This document shows, in pieces, positions 55,601 through 61,372 of a DNA stretch of 64,000 bases; within the stretch, counting starts at the first letter, position 1; each line of letters begins with the position of its first letter. The position numbers and the translations under genes are program-made. This stretch comes from Nonomuraea guangzhouensis (GTDB taxonomy: Bacteria > Actinomycetota > Actinomycetes > Streptosporangiales > Streptosporangiaceae). Location of the stretch: positions 124,001 through 188,000 of the forward strand of contig NZ_JAHKRM010000017.1 in assembly GCF_019396345.1 (NCBI RefSeq), given 5' to 3'. The notes beneath the pieces were generated by a model, which was not told where the DNA came from, did no database searches, and saw only the letters and a list, made by a program, of their open reading frames with translations.

Positions 55601-56277
55601 ACAAGGTCGGCGCGGCCTTCACGCCGATCGAGGCCGGCGCGGGCGACGGGCAGCCCAACGGCGGCCTCGACCCGGCTCCGCACGTCGTCGGCCAGTGCTC
55701 AGGGGTGTTCGGCGCGGACGCGATGCAGGACTGCCGCGTCGATCCGGGCCCGGGCGTCCCGCCGGATCCGTCGGTGCAGCTTGACCCCTGCCGTGGCGTG
55801 ACGGGTGCCGGCGTCGCCTGCTCTTCCGAGGCAGGGCTGCCCCTGGAGAACGCGAGGTACGGCGGCGACGGCGCGGGGGCGCGCGGGCTGTTCGTCGGCG
55901 GTGACTCCGTCAACCTGGCCCGCGCCAGGGACGCCAGAAGGCCGCACTGGAGCGAGAAGCTCCCGATGAACATGGACACGGTCCGGCGGGTGGCCCAGAC
56001 CTGGGACATCCGGATCGACGACCTGCGCATCAGGATCGACAAGAGCGTCGACGGGCTGGCCGGGATAACCTATCCCGATCAGACGGTCAAGCTGCGGCGA
56101 GCGGCCTTCCGCAGCGAGGAACTGCTGGCCCGCACCCTCGCCCACGAGCGCTTCCACGTGGAGGAGCTGCGCGGGGGCTTCAGCTACCCGACGAACAACG
56201 AGGAGGCGGAGCCGTACGAAGACCGGGCCTATGCCTTCGAGGACGATTGGTGGGACAACCATCCACGTAACCGGTGA
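46618..56277 (+). CDS. Secreted Rhs/YD-repeat polymorphic toxin with LamG-like domains and HExxH metallopeptidase C-terminus
   Basis: A 3,219-residue toxin delivery protein. ATG 46618 has GGAGG 5 nt upstream and starts a signal peptide (residues 1-31, cleavage near ASA-TP). Order: Ala/Pro/Lys-rich linker; beta domain and DNRLRE-like domain (about 330-510); Ig-like segments (about 520-740); Rhs N-terminal block with RSYSSLNSRKGMFGVGW (about 780); two LamG/concanavalin-like domains inserted among the first YD repeats (about 960-1200 and 1245-1480); long YD shell (to about 2800) ending with the Rhs core AARWYDPATGAFPSRDS; a hydrophobic stretch (about 2845-2880); Pro/Lys-rich linker; and the toxin with HERFH at 3176-3180, a zinc-metallopeptidase HExxH motif followed by an acidic ExxE-rich tail. 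A zinc ribbon gene follows 79 nt downstream. Confidence 0.87.
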   Translation: MRNRWATRLCAALTVSTLVISVAAQGASATPKEPTLPEQRLGSAANRAHQVAADATQARTEPAKRAAAKPPKGTVPQEAPKTPKPVSRLSNKPQRVGTATGKPGNGEVHGFDAKQSRVVPRLGDATSKVFQNPDQTYTVRTYSRPVRYQTATGEWVDIDLNLTGAAGRWRQAANNLGVEVADDAADARLQSITLDEGHSLSFALQGAKSTKASISGNIAKYREVLPETDIEVETTWNGIKESLVLTSRQAATGPWDFPFQAKGLTPRSSPQGVEFVDEHGAVRITVPAGFMRDAAGARSDAVHYTLVGNVLRVSADEKWLRAEKRAYPVVIDPSSYVRTTSGAASDTYVDNHSGANHSGSAQLLVGSQDGTKRNNSYINFNLASQIPHAYVTGAALFLYNTLSDSCSANPVTVKEITSSWNVGTISSYPGVSLGGTWGSASFSGGVTCGGAGWAWIGINSAGLSALSDWANGAGNNGLALTADSFKEFASANSANPPYLQVDYSPWRALYAIGSDATIDPPVTANTAGKLPVTVINNGMNSWSPGSVKLGYKVYTTSGSLVASSTAAASLPATIGNNGSAKVSATIDPLNPGSYQICWDMVANGQFFSDWGVPVWCVSLTVVDLPPQIDSMWPGSGYVESTLTPEFTVTGHDEDEWPGGSLNFIFNVCLLSDTNTCPATGLVKGNSNTGEQSASWTVPQGKLKWGEQYVWQALVTDGKTSSPATGWSTFSTVVPQPLVSSHVSDSAGTAAVKGVDPLTGQYAATTTDASLTTAGPALAVTRSYSSLNSRKGMFGVGWTTAYDMKIVTDADWTGNVVVTYPDGRQARFGRNPDGTYAPPQGRSVSLVKTDAAWFLRDKSGGAYVFDPSGRLTAIYDDDLHGEFLTYNGDGTLAKVVSKLSGRGLYFTWNSGLVTSVATDAAQGAPAWTYGYGYGLLAQVCPPGTTTACTKYTYKMVSHYRTAVVDAAPAMYYRLHQGATNEAHEFIGQDDAEAVNLAYGAAGAPAGGTDGSATFNGTSSYLRMPYNITDDTTYSAVGMWFKTTKAGVLYGAQMNTLEDSRGPLPWGFLPMLYVGTDGKLHGQLPDDGSCGSMSSTTAVNDGAWHHVVLTSSGTWQGLYVDGAIVDDRSKQIMPTRLPNASVGAGYINTSGWCPAAPADTRGHFTGQIDDPAFYTHPLGPTAVTAQYTAGQYTGVLETVKLPSGKLQATLAYDAQSDRVASVTDANGGQWRVYPAQTQGNTEYYPNAVLSARPREYYRLAEYSGTRAASAAYGDGRDTDATYHNVTLNQTAPIVLATGGDTAAGFNGTSSYLELPDGEIKGGGDLSAELWFKTAKPGVLLAYQARALTDPAGPDGGNYTPALYVGTDGKLRGQFWDGAAIAPITTSRTVTDASWHHVALTASGGTQWLWLDGAVVGTRSKGPVSTIAQNHVYVGAGFIAGNWPAKPSDTLGHFTGTIDEVALYWNSLHTDAIQAHYNNVATFGTPATTVLAADPGNKAMVYTFDPRHGGRPTSLYDATGGTTRYGYDLNGNLASVTDPDGHTTQLFNDDRGNPVMKVTCRGPRSCQTSYFTYYLDAGNPLNPRNDKLTGTFDARATSTSDTDHRTSYTYDISGDLLSVTTPPVGGSATGRTTKYAYTDGTEAAVDGGTVPDALLASVTTAGGKTTRYRYRQNGDLAQVVDPAGLTTKYDYDSAGRPTAVSQVSDTFPNGVTTSMGYDALNHLTATVGPQTTDVISGVKHLPWVIYTYDVDGNVTQVDRMDPTGKDPTRTTTYTYDSGARVSSVKDAAGNTTTYGYDAYGNLNRTVDATGADYRSVYGPTGLLLTTSLANWVGDPLDNSSPKELVLESRAYDPAGRLATVTDAMGRTTRNHYYDDNLLESVWAEGFHNADGSTRDIPLQQNTYDSAGNLVQRVTGNGKSTTTYTVDAANRTTAELLDPAGLKRKTTYGYDDDDHVVSLVQAQDSGYTWTAFDLDALGRPLTQKVWDGDEWLTTSWTRDQRGLPRTMTDPRGAVTDYTYDEASRLTTTKAPTVAIEHLGSTPFNVRPSTRTGYNSFGDVVTSEDAEGYRTTTTYDAMSRPVGITLPSYTQAGTGATVIAGSTATYDALGRVKSSVDALGHGDTYTYDQLSNLVATTDAAGKQSRSGFDAAGEWLWTRDQAGRVTGATYDDLGRRISDTIVDRTPTPAGFTTAYEYDDASNLTYVTTPSGARSQFGYNAAGEVVVDVDPLNQGHWYTRDHAGRVTKVSNPDGTSSTVTFDGAGRTTAVADLDASGKELRPTTIGYDDGSNPVTVNRAGGGVTTYDYDALNRLTGQHEKTTSTHTVTTTFGYDAVGNRTRFTDGNGNATTYGYNPWNLQVAMLVPTTTAYPNLADRQTITDYDAAGRPVQVKKPGGVTVARTFDELNQLTAETGAGAETATTAHSFGYDAVGRQTSAGGDTFGYDDRDHLVSTAGPSGTASFTYDADGRMKTRTDKAGTAAYDYDAGSRLTTVRDPLTGGTSTYTYDSMDQLKTVDYGGAKRSFDYDPLHRPISDTLKTNAGAVLAAIAYGYDDADRLTSKTTTGTAGAAANTYGYDLAGRLTSWNSLAYEYDDAGNRTKAGTAAAVYDARNQLVSDGSAGYAYSARGTLKSRTPTGGSASATSYDAFDRMISDGATTYAYDGLDRLASTAGRTFSYSGLGNTPAAAGTELYGRDPAGNVVSVAGLYAYTDRHGDLTATFTGAGVLTDSVAYDPYGQVVASSGTKRGVGYQGAWTDPSSGKVNMAARWYDPATGAFPSRDSLDVNPMPSAKGNRFAYADGDPLNQVDPTGHFGCPAFVCGTAKKAIKVVYREIARPAWSAADYVLTGGGEFGAAARSSRFCGPAWLYCLAAVGVTAGAAYYGAKWWRDHWWKGWPDGSGPYLDYPDSPSPGKGKSGKTPGDDGEPGTSPHKGTKTPPKADPPPPPPPTPQELADIAAKTRATKPGPIDHDQLPGPAGISLADALDKGLNHRVDNAIDKILDKVGAAFTPIEAGAGDGQPNGGLDPAPHVVGQCSGVFGADAMQDCRVDPGPGVPPDPSVQLDPCRGVTGAGVACSSEAGLPLENARYGGDGAGARGLFVGGDSVNLARARDARRPHWSEKLPMNMDTVRRVAQTWDIRIDDLRIRIDKSVDGLAGITYPDQTVKLRRAAFRSEELLARTLAHERFHVEELRGGFSYPTNNEEAEPYEDRAYAFEDDWWDNHPRNR

Positions 56278-56356
56278 CGCTTGGGGCCGGGCGGCTCGTT
56301 CGACGAGCCGCCCCGGCATCGAGCGCGGTATATGTACGTAAAGCCGGAAGACCGAG

Positions 56357-56671
56357 GTGGCCCCATTGCCGAACGCTGATTGGGAGAGCTGGTTCCAGGC
56401 CTATCTGCGGGCCCGTGACGAGCTGCCCGGACCGATCTCCGGGCGCTGCCCGAACTGCGGGCGAGCCTGCCTCCGCCTGGTGTACCGGCTCCGGATCCCC
56501 CACCTGCTCGTCGGTGACGCCCACTTCTGGTGCGACCACTGCCTGCGGGGCCCTTACCTCGGCCGCGTCGAGATCCCCGAAGTCGCGGCGGCGGCCGCGG
56601 CCGAGCAGGAGTACCAGCGGCTGAAACCCACGATCCCGAACTACGAGCTCGTCCCGCCCGCGGGCTTGTAG
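56357..56671 (+). CDS. Small zinc-ribbon-like protein, candidate immunity partner of the metallopeptidase toxin
   Basis: A 104-residue soluble protein with two CxxC pairs (CPNCGRAC and CDHC), a probable zinc ribbon. I do not recognise a family. GTG 56357 has GGAAG 6 nt upstream; TTG 56366 is an alternative. It follows the Rhs gene on the same strand, where immunity genes of polymorphic toxins usually sit. Its last 31 nt overlap the 3' end of the convergent reductase gene. Immunity is inferred from position only. Confidence 0.65.
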   Translation: MAPLPNADWESWFQAYLRARDELPGPISGRCPNCGRACLRLVYRLRIPHLLVGDAHFWCDHCLRGPYLGRVEIPEVAAAAAAEQEYQRLKPTIPNYELVPPAGL

Positions 56672-57204
56672 ACCAGGTACAGCACGCCGGTCGTGAACGT
56701 CTCGGACTTGATCAGCTCCAGCGGGACCGGGCTCTCCCCCTCGTCGAACAGGCGCTCGCCCTTGCGGATGGCGATGGGGTGCACCAGCAGGTGCAGTTCG
56801 TCCAGCAGGCCGGCGGCCAGCAGCTCGCGGACCACCGAGATCGAGCCGCTCACGGCGATGGTGCCGCCCGGCTCCTTCTTCAGCGCGCTCACGGCCTCGG
56901 CCAGGTCGCCCCGCAGGAGTTCGGAGTTCCGCCAGGTGAACTCCAGGGGCTGCCGGGACACGATGATCTTCCGCGCGTCGCCGAGCGTCTTGGCGAAGCC
57001 GGCGTCTTCGCCACCCTCGGCCTCCCGCTCCGGCCACGCTCCGGCGAAGCTGTCATAGGTCTTGCGCCCCAGCAGCAGGGTGTCGGACATCTGCGCCCCC
57101 ACGGCGGCGCCCATCTCGTCGTTGAAGTAAGGAAAGTGCCAGTCCGCCGGGTTCTCGACAACCCCGTCGAGCGAGATGAACAGGCTTGCGGCGATCTTTC
57201 GCAT
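56641..57204 (-). CDS. RibD C-terminal/dihydrofolate reductase family protein
   Basis: A 187-residue reductase of the DHFR/RibD_C superfamily. N-terminal ISLDGVVENPADWHFPYF, the NADPH-binding LLLGRKTYDSFAGAWP block and the AVSGSISVVRELLAAGLLDEL segment are typical of the actinobacterial stand-alone group whose substrate is unknown. ATG 57204 is preceded by GGAGGAG. Tail-to-tail overlap of 31 nt with the zinc-ribbon gene. Confidence 0.88.
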   Translation of the reverse strand: MRKIAASLFISLDGVVENPADWHFPYFNDEMGAAVGAQMSDTLLLGRKTYDSFAGAWPEREAEGGEDAGFAKTLGDARKIIVSRQPLEFTWRNSELLRGDLAEAVSALKKEPGGTIAVSGSISVVRELLAAGLLDELHLLVHPIAIRKGERLFDEGESPVPLELIKSETFTTGVLYLVYKPAGGTSS

Positions 57205-57310
57205 GATGCTGCTCCTCCGTAAGGCACGGGGCCCGTCCGGCCCCGCCGTTCTGATGTGCCTACAGCGTCGCAGGACCCGCTTACGGATCTCTTAAGGTCT
57301 CCCTCTGGGC

Positions 57311-58132
57311 TCAGGGAACGCGGCCGACACCGCCCAGGATGCCGCCCTTCTCCATCCCGGGGACGATGAACGGGTCGTCGTTCCGCCAGTCCTGCACCGG
57401 CACGAGGCCGGGTTCGAGCAGTTCCAGCCCGTCGAAGTACGTGCGCACCATGTCGCAGTCCCGCAGGTGCAGCGCGCCGGAGGTGGTACGCCGGTAGACG
57501 TCCTCGGTCTCGCTCCGCCGGCCGGGGATGCTCTCGCCCTGCTCCACGTACGCGTGCGTGATGATCAGGTGGCTCCCCGGCACCAGCGGCTCGCGCAGGG
57601 CCTGGACGATGCCGGCCACCTCGTCGTCGTCGCTGAAGTAGTGGAACAGCGCCACGACCAGCACCGCCACGGGCTGGCTGAAGTCGAGGTGCTGGGCGGC
57701 GGCGGCCAGCAGCCCCTTGGGGTCGTGCGCGTCGCCGTCGATGATCACCGTGTCGGGGTTGTCGGCCAGCAGCGCCCGGGCGTGGACCAGCACGATCGCG
57801 TCGTTGTCCGAGTAGACGACCTTGGCGTCGGGGATGATCCGGTGCGCGACCTGGTGCACGTTGTCCTGGGTGGGCAGGCCGGTGCCGATGTCGAGGAACT
57901 GCCGCACGCCGGCCCTGGCCGCCGTCTCCACCGCGCGGACCAGGAAGTCGCGGTTGGCCCGGGCCATCTCCCGTACGTTCGCGCCACCCTGGCTGCTCAA
58001 CTCGACGATCTTCTCGGCGGCCTCGCGGTCGGCGGGGAAGTTGTCCTTCCCGCCCAGGAAATAGTCGTACATTCGGGCGACGGTGGGGACAGTCGGATCG
58101 ATCTTCCCCGGAGGTCGCTCACGCTCGGTCAC
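57311..58132 (-). CDS. SAM-dependent methyltransferase, DUF574 family
   Basis: A 273-residue methyltransferase of the actinomycete-expanded DUF574 group. Marks: PTVARMYDYFLGGKDNFPADREAA (in sections) at the N-terminus, motif I FLDIGTGLPTQDNVHQVA, VVYSDNDAIVLVHARALL and the C-terminal EPGLVPVQDWR. These genes are numerous in actinomycetes; the substrate is not known. GTG 58132 has GGAAGG 7 nt upstream. The 174 nt upstream presumably hold its promoter; no motif recognised. Confidence 0.9.
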   Translation of the reverse strand: MTERERPPGKIDPTVPTVARMYDYFLGGKDNFPADREAAEKIVELSSQGGANVREMARANRDFLVRAVETAARAGVRQFLDIGTGLPTQDNVHQVAHRIIPDAKVVYSDNDAIVLVHARALLADNPDTVIIDGDAHDPKGLLAAAAQHLDFSQPVAVLVVALFHYFSDDDEVAGIVQALREPLVPGSHLIITHAYVEQGESIPGRRSETEDVYRRTTSGALHLRDCDMVRTYFDGLELLEPGLVPVQDWRNDDPFIVPGMEKGGILGGVGRVP

Positions 58133-58306
58133 GCCACACCCTTCCTCACCTTTGACCGCATCTTATGGGTAATCGGTAGGTCTGTGATCAGGATCCGCCA
58201 GATGCCCTGTATTTACCGAGGAATCGTCGCGGCCGCCGGACAGCCGGGGTCGACGCGCGGGCCTGCCCGTTTCGGCCGACCGTGCACCACCGGTAACGCA
58301 GCGTGG

Positions 58307-59221
58307 CTATGCGGTACGCGCGGAGCCGTTCTTCGTGGGCGAGTCCGCGGCGGCTCGTTCGAAGGAAGGCCCTGGCGGGGTCAGCTCGGGCGTGGCGGAG
58401 TCCGTCACGGCCGGGCGCTCCTCGGCCCGCGGCTCCGCGGAACCGGCGGCCCCCGCTCCCGCGGCGCTTGCCGCGGAGCGCTCGAAGAAGCGCAGCAACT
58501 CCACGGGCAGCGGCATGACCAGGGTGGAGGTCTTCTCGGCTGCCACCTCCACGACGGTCTGCAGCAGCCGCAACTGAAGCGCGCCGGGGGCCTCGGTCAT
58601 GATGGCCGCCGCGTCGGCGAGCTTCCGCGAGGCCTGGAACTCTCCGTCCGCGGTGATCACCCGGGCCCTGCGCTCACGCTCGGCCTCCGCCTGGCGGGCG
58701 ATGGATCGCTTCATGCCCTCGGGCAGATGGACATCCTTGATCTCCACGCGGTCCATGTGGATGCCCCAGCCGAGCGCCGGGCTGTCGATCATCAGCGCGA
58801 GGCCCCTGTTCAGCTCCTCACGGTTGGAGAGCAGGTCGTCGAGATCGCTCTTGCCGATGATCGAGCGCAGTGACGTCTGCGCCACCTGCTCGATCGCGAA
58901 CAGGTAGTCCTGCACCGCGATGGCCGCCCGCAGCGGCTCCTCGACCCGGAAGTAGGCGACGGCGTCGACCTGGACGGAGACGTTGTCACGCGTGATGCCC
59001 TCCTGCGTGGGCACCGGCATCGTGACGATCTGTACGTTCACCTTCTTCATGCGATCCACGACCGGAATGAGGAGGGTGAACCCTGGCTGGCGGACCTCCC
59101 GCTGAGCCTTGCCGAAGCGGAAGACCACACCGCGCTCTACCTGGTTGACGATCCTGATGCTGCTGACCGCCAGCCAGACGGTGATCAGGACGATCAGCCC
59201 GAGCACGATATTGATGATCAT
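58307..59221 (-). CDS. SPFH/band-7 membrane protein (slipin/stomatin-like)
   Basis: A 304-residue slipin. One N-terminal transmembrane helix (residues 2-22), then the SPFH domain (about 25-200) with QVERGVVFRFGKAQREVRQPGFTLLIP (in parts), TRDNVSVQVDAVAYFRV and GIHMDRVEIKDVHLP. A coiled-coil segment follows (RQAEAERERRARVI). The last 60 residues are a Pro/Ala/Glu-rich tail not usual in the family core. Forms oligomers that organise membrane microdomains. ATG 59221 has AAGGGG 6 nt upstream. It follows the GYD gene by 92 nt on the same strand. Confidence 0.9.
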   Translation of the reverse strand: MIINIVLGLIVLITVWLAVSSIRIVNQVERGVVFRFGKAQREVRQPGFTLLIPVVDRMKKVNVQIVTMPVPTQEGITRDNVSVQVDAVAYFRVEEPLRAAIAVQDYLFAIEQVAQTSLRSIIGKSDLDDLLSNREELNRGLALMIDSPALGWGIHMDRVEIKDVHLPEGMKRSIARQAEAERERRARVITADGEFQASRKLADAAAIMTEAPGALQLRLLQTVVEVAAEKTSTLVMPLPVELLRFFERSAASAAGAGAAGSAEPRAEERPAVTDSATPELTPPGPSFERAAADSPTKNGSARTA

Positions 59222-59313
59222 GGCGTGCCCCTTCCAGTTCAAGGCTAGATCCGGGTACACACCTGTCAGGTAAGGAAGCCGTCAAGTCCTGGTCAGCGGC
59301 ATCGGCAGGTCGC

Positions 59314-59634
59314 TCAGGTGCCGGGAGCCCGGTAATCGACCTCCTGCCGCGCCGCCTCATCGATCTCCTCCGGGGTCAGCAGGACGACCGTCTTCGTCCG
59401 CGCTCCGCCGGCCGCCGTCACCGCGAGGCCCACAGCGGCCGAGGCCGCGTTGCTGGGCAGGTCCGCGAAGATGTAGACGTCGTTCTCGCCGAAGGCGAAG
59501 TACATCTGCTCGACCCGGCCACCGACGCTCTCCAGCATGCGCTCCACCACCCGGCATCGCGCGGTGCCTCCATCGCGAAGCACCCCCTTGATGCCCTCCA
59601 CGGAATAGCTCGCCTGGATCAGGTACTTGGGCAT
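59314..59634 (-). CDS. GYD domain protein
   Basis: A 106-residue small alpha/beta protein of the GYD family: MPKYLIQASYSVEGIKGVLRDGG at the start, then YFAFGENDVYIFADLP and LLTPEEIDEAARQEVDYRAPG at the end. Biochemical role unknown. ATG 59634 has GGGGAG 7 nt upstream. Divergent from the unknown gene at 59764 across 129 nt. Confidence 0.88.
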   Translation of the reverse strand: MPKYLIQASYSVEGIKGVLRDGGTARCRVVERMLESVGGRVEQMYFAFGENDVYIFADLPSNAASAAVGLAVTAAGGARTKTVVLLTPEEIDEAARQEVDYRAPGT

Positions 59635-59763
59635 GGCCGGACTCCCCTTCGCTTGGCGCCGCCCTCATCCGAACGGCTATCTCGTGGGCGAAATTCTCGG
59701 TTTCCGGTGTCGGCAATCCCAGGTGGCGGTGAAAATCAGGTGTAACGCGGCACGCCACCACCT

Positions 59764-60507
59764 ATGGTCATGACCGTGACCAAGCTCAACCAGATCCTCG
59801 CGGTCGAGAAAGGCGTCAAGGCCAGCACGCAGCGCGCGGTGTCCGACGCCTACCACACCGTCCAGAAGGCGCCGCTCCTGTCCGGTCTCTCGCGTACCTA
59901 CCAGCCGATCGACGACGAGGGCGAGCAGCTGCCGCCGGAGTCGACGCGCGTGCAGGTGAAGACCGAGCAGGTCATCGCCGACGTGGCCGCGGCGCTGACC
60001 AGGCTGTTCGACGTGACCGCGACGAAGGACTGGACGAACGCGGTCGCCAAGGCCGACGTGGTCGTCGACGGCCGGACGCTCATCCCGGGGGTGCCGGTCA
60101 CGTACCTGCTGTTCCTGGAGAAGCAGCTCGTCGACCTGCACACGTTCGTGTCGAAGCTGCCGACACTCGACTCGGCCGAGACGTGGACGTTCGACGACAA
60201 CGCCGAGACGTGGCGCACCGAGCCGGTCAAGACCACCCGCACCAAGAAGGTGCCGCGCAACCATGTCCTGGCCGAGGCGACGGACAAGCATCCGGCGCAG
60301 GTCCAGGTGTTCACCGAGGACATCGTGGTCGGCTACTGGACGAAGACCACCTTCTCCGGCGCGCTGCCGGCCCGCCGCGTGAACGAGCTGCTGGCCCGCG
60401 TGCAGAAGCTGCAGGACGCGGTGAAGTATGCCCGCGAGGAGGCCAACGCGGCCACCGTCGAGGACCAGGAGGTCGGCGACGCGGTGTTCCGCTATCTGTT
60501 CGCCTAA
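59764..60507 (+). CDS. Conserved-looking hypothetical protein, directly upstream of a tRNA-like array
   Basis: About 247 residues, soluble, mixed alpha/beta by composition, no signal, no membrane segment and no catalytic motif that I recognise. The N-terminus (TKLNQILAVEKGVKASTQRAVSDAYHTVQK) is helical and basic. A central VAKADVVVDGRTLIPGVPVTYLLFLEKQLVDL could be a structural core, and the C-terminal VNELLARVQKLQDAVKYAREEAN is a predicted coiled coil. ATG 59764, ATG 59770 and GTG 59776 are all possible starts and none has a good ribosome site, so the message may be leaderless. Its stop lies 18 nt before the first of three tRNA-like elements; the only clear terminator is after them. Function unknown; a link with the RNA elements is inferred from layout. 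Confidence 0.8.
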   Translation: MVMTVTKLNQILAVEKGVKASTQRAVSDAYHTVQKAPLLSGLSRTYQPIDDEGEQLPPESTRVQVKTEQVIADVAAALTRLFDVTATKDWTNAVAKADVVVDGRTLIPGVPVTYLLFLEKQLVDLHTFVSKLPTLDSAETWTFDDNAETWRTEPVKTTRTKKVPRNHVLAEATDKHPAQVQVFTEDIVVGYWTKTTFSGALPARRVNELLARVQKLQDAVKYAREEANAATVEDQEVGDAVFRYLFA

Positions 60508-60525
60508 CCTAGAGACTCCCCGTTG

Positions 60526-60612
60526 AGCGCGGGGTGCGCGTAAGCGCGAAGCTGAAGCTCAGGTTGAAACTGACGAACGGCCCAAGCGGAGGTTCGAATC
60601 CTCCCCGCGGTA
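60526..60612 (+). tRNA. tRNA-like element 1 (Ser-UGA-like anticodon loop, no normal D arm)
   Basis: An 87-nt element. Perfect T arm: GGAGG-TTCGAAT-CCTCC (60588-60604). Acceptor: AGCGCGG (60526-60532) pairs with CCGCGGT (60605-60611), 6 of 7 bp. Anticodon-like hairpin: TCAG-GTTGAAA-CTGA (60559-60573) with T33, anticodon TGA and A37. In place of a D arm there is a tight hairpin with GCGC arms and a GTAA tetraloop (60536-60547). No CCA is encoded. Overall size fits a class II tRNA, but the missing D arm makes normal decoding unlikely. Confidence 0.5.
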
Positions 60613-60615
60613 CGA

Positions 60616-60751
60616 GCCGCGGTAGCCCAGGTGGCAGAGGCAGCCGATCAGACTCAGATTCTCGCTCCAGGCTCAGCATCGCCGTCGGCGCCGGATCGAC
60701 CGAGGATGGACTGTGATTGTTGAGATGCCGGTTCGAATCCGGCCCGCCGCT
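60616..60751 (+). ncRNA. tRNA-like element 2 (Leu-CAG-like, expanded)
   Basis: A 136-nt element. Acceptor GCCGCGG (60616-60622) pairs with CCGCCGC (60744-60750), 6 of 7 bp. Canonical T8-A9 and D arm (60625-60641) follow, and the T arm GCCGG-TTCGAAT-CCGGC (60727-60743) is perfect. A loop CTCAGAT (60653-60659) has T33, anticodon CAG and A37, with a short flawed stem. The tandem TCAGAC-TCAGAT suggests a small duplication that widened the anticodon arm. About 60 extra nt lie between anticodon region and T arm, too short for a group I intron. It cannot be a standard tRNA as it stands. Confidence 0.45.
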
Positions 60752-60757
60752 CTTCGT

Positions 60758-60820
60758 GCGGCGGTTGCTCAATGGCAGAGCGCACGTCGTCAGGACTGAT
60801 CCGCCCTCTTAAACGCCGCT
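60758..60820 (+). ncRNA. tRNA-like element 3 (acceptor and D arm, no T arm)
   Basis: GCGGCGG (60758-60764), TT, then a canonical D arm GCTC-AATGGCA-GAGC (60767-60781). The acceptor can close with ACGCCGC (60813-60819), 6 of 7 bp, followed by T as in element 2. TCAG-GA-CTGA (60790-60799) keeps the stem of element 1's anticodon arm but lacks its loop. No T arm is present. A separate small hairpin (CGCCAT/ATGGCG, 60823-60836) follows. Looks like a half-tRNA or decayed copy. Confidence 0.4.
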
Positions 60821-60846
60821 GGCGCCATACATGGCGGCACAACACA

Positions 60847-60876
60847 GGCCCCCCGGCTTGGGTAGTCCGGGGGGCC
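60847..60876 (+). terminator. Strong intrinsic terminator after the tRNA-like array
   Basis: A perfect 10-bp GC stem (GGCCCCCCGG and CCGGGGGGCC) with a 10-nt loop, followed by GCTGCCTTTCT. It is the first clear terminator after the gene at 59764-60507, so gene and tRNA-like elements may share one transcript. Confidence 0.8.
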
Positions 60877-60925
60877 GCTGCCTTTCTCGGGTGCTGGCGC
60901 CCCCTACCTCCTCCGATTACTATGC

Positions 60926-60944
60926 GTAGCGTAAAAGTAGCGTA
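60926..60944. promoter_or_regulatory. Tandem GTAGCGTA repeats in the promoter of a small secreted protein
   Basis: GTAGCGTA occurs at 60926-60933 and 60937-60944, an 11-bp period (one helical turn), just upstream of AGGAGG and the GTG at 60962. TAGAGT right after the second copy may be the -10. Same-face spacing suggests a regulator binding site. Confidence 0.45.
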
Positions 60945-60961
60945 GAGTAGTAGGAGGTTCC

Positions 60962-61360
60962 GTGAAGCGTCTCATCGCCACTCTCACCACCGCCACCATG
61001 GGAGTCGCGCTCGCCCTCTGCCTGACCACCCCCGCCACCGCCGAGCTCACCAAGCCGCAGACCCGTCTCATCGATTTCCAGGAGGCGCGGGTCATCCCTG
61101 GGATCATCCCCAACACGTTCATCCTGGTCGTCAGTGGCGAGAAGCCCTATCTGAACATGCGGGTCGAGCTGGTGCCGCTGCGTTACGTCCACCGGCCGGA
61201 CTACTGGGGCATCGAAGTGACCGGCAGACTGCCCGGCATCGGTTTGCCGGTCACCACGCCCTACACGGCGTCGCTGCCGCTCGACGGCATCATCGGCTAC
61301 CAGGGCATCGAAGTCATCGGGGCGACCTCCAGCAAGAGGATCGACGTGCCCTCGACCTGA
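60962..61360 (+). CDS. Small secreted protein of unknown function
   Basis: A 132-residue protein with a clear signal peptide (MKRLIATLTTATMGVALALC, cleavage near ATA-EL). The mature part of about 105 residues is rich in beta-forming residues and has no cysteine pair or catalytic motif. GTG 60962 has AGGAGG 4 nt upstream. Not recognised. Transcription ends at the palindrome 61373-61410. Confidence 0.75.
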   Translation: MKRLIATLTTATMGVALALCLTTPATAELTKPQTRLIDFQEARVIPGIIPNTFILVVSGEKPYLNMRVELVPLRYVHRPDYWGIEVTGRLPGIGLPVTTPYTASLPLDGIIGYQGIEVIGATSSKRIDVPST

Positions 61361-61372
61361 CGGCGACACGAG

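Larger units (their letters stand above)
60508..60961. other. 454-nt region without protein-coding gene
   Basis: Filled by three tRNA-like elements (60526-60820), a terminator (60847-60876) and the promoter region of the next small gene with its tandem 8-bp repeats (60926-60944). Confidence 0.7.

Noticed and set aside
60642..60726. Self-splicing intron in tRNA-like element 2
   Set aside because: The extra sequence is about 60 nt, far below the size of group I introns, and no conserved core was seen.
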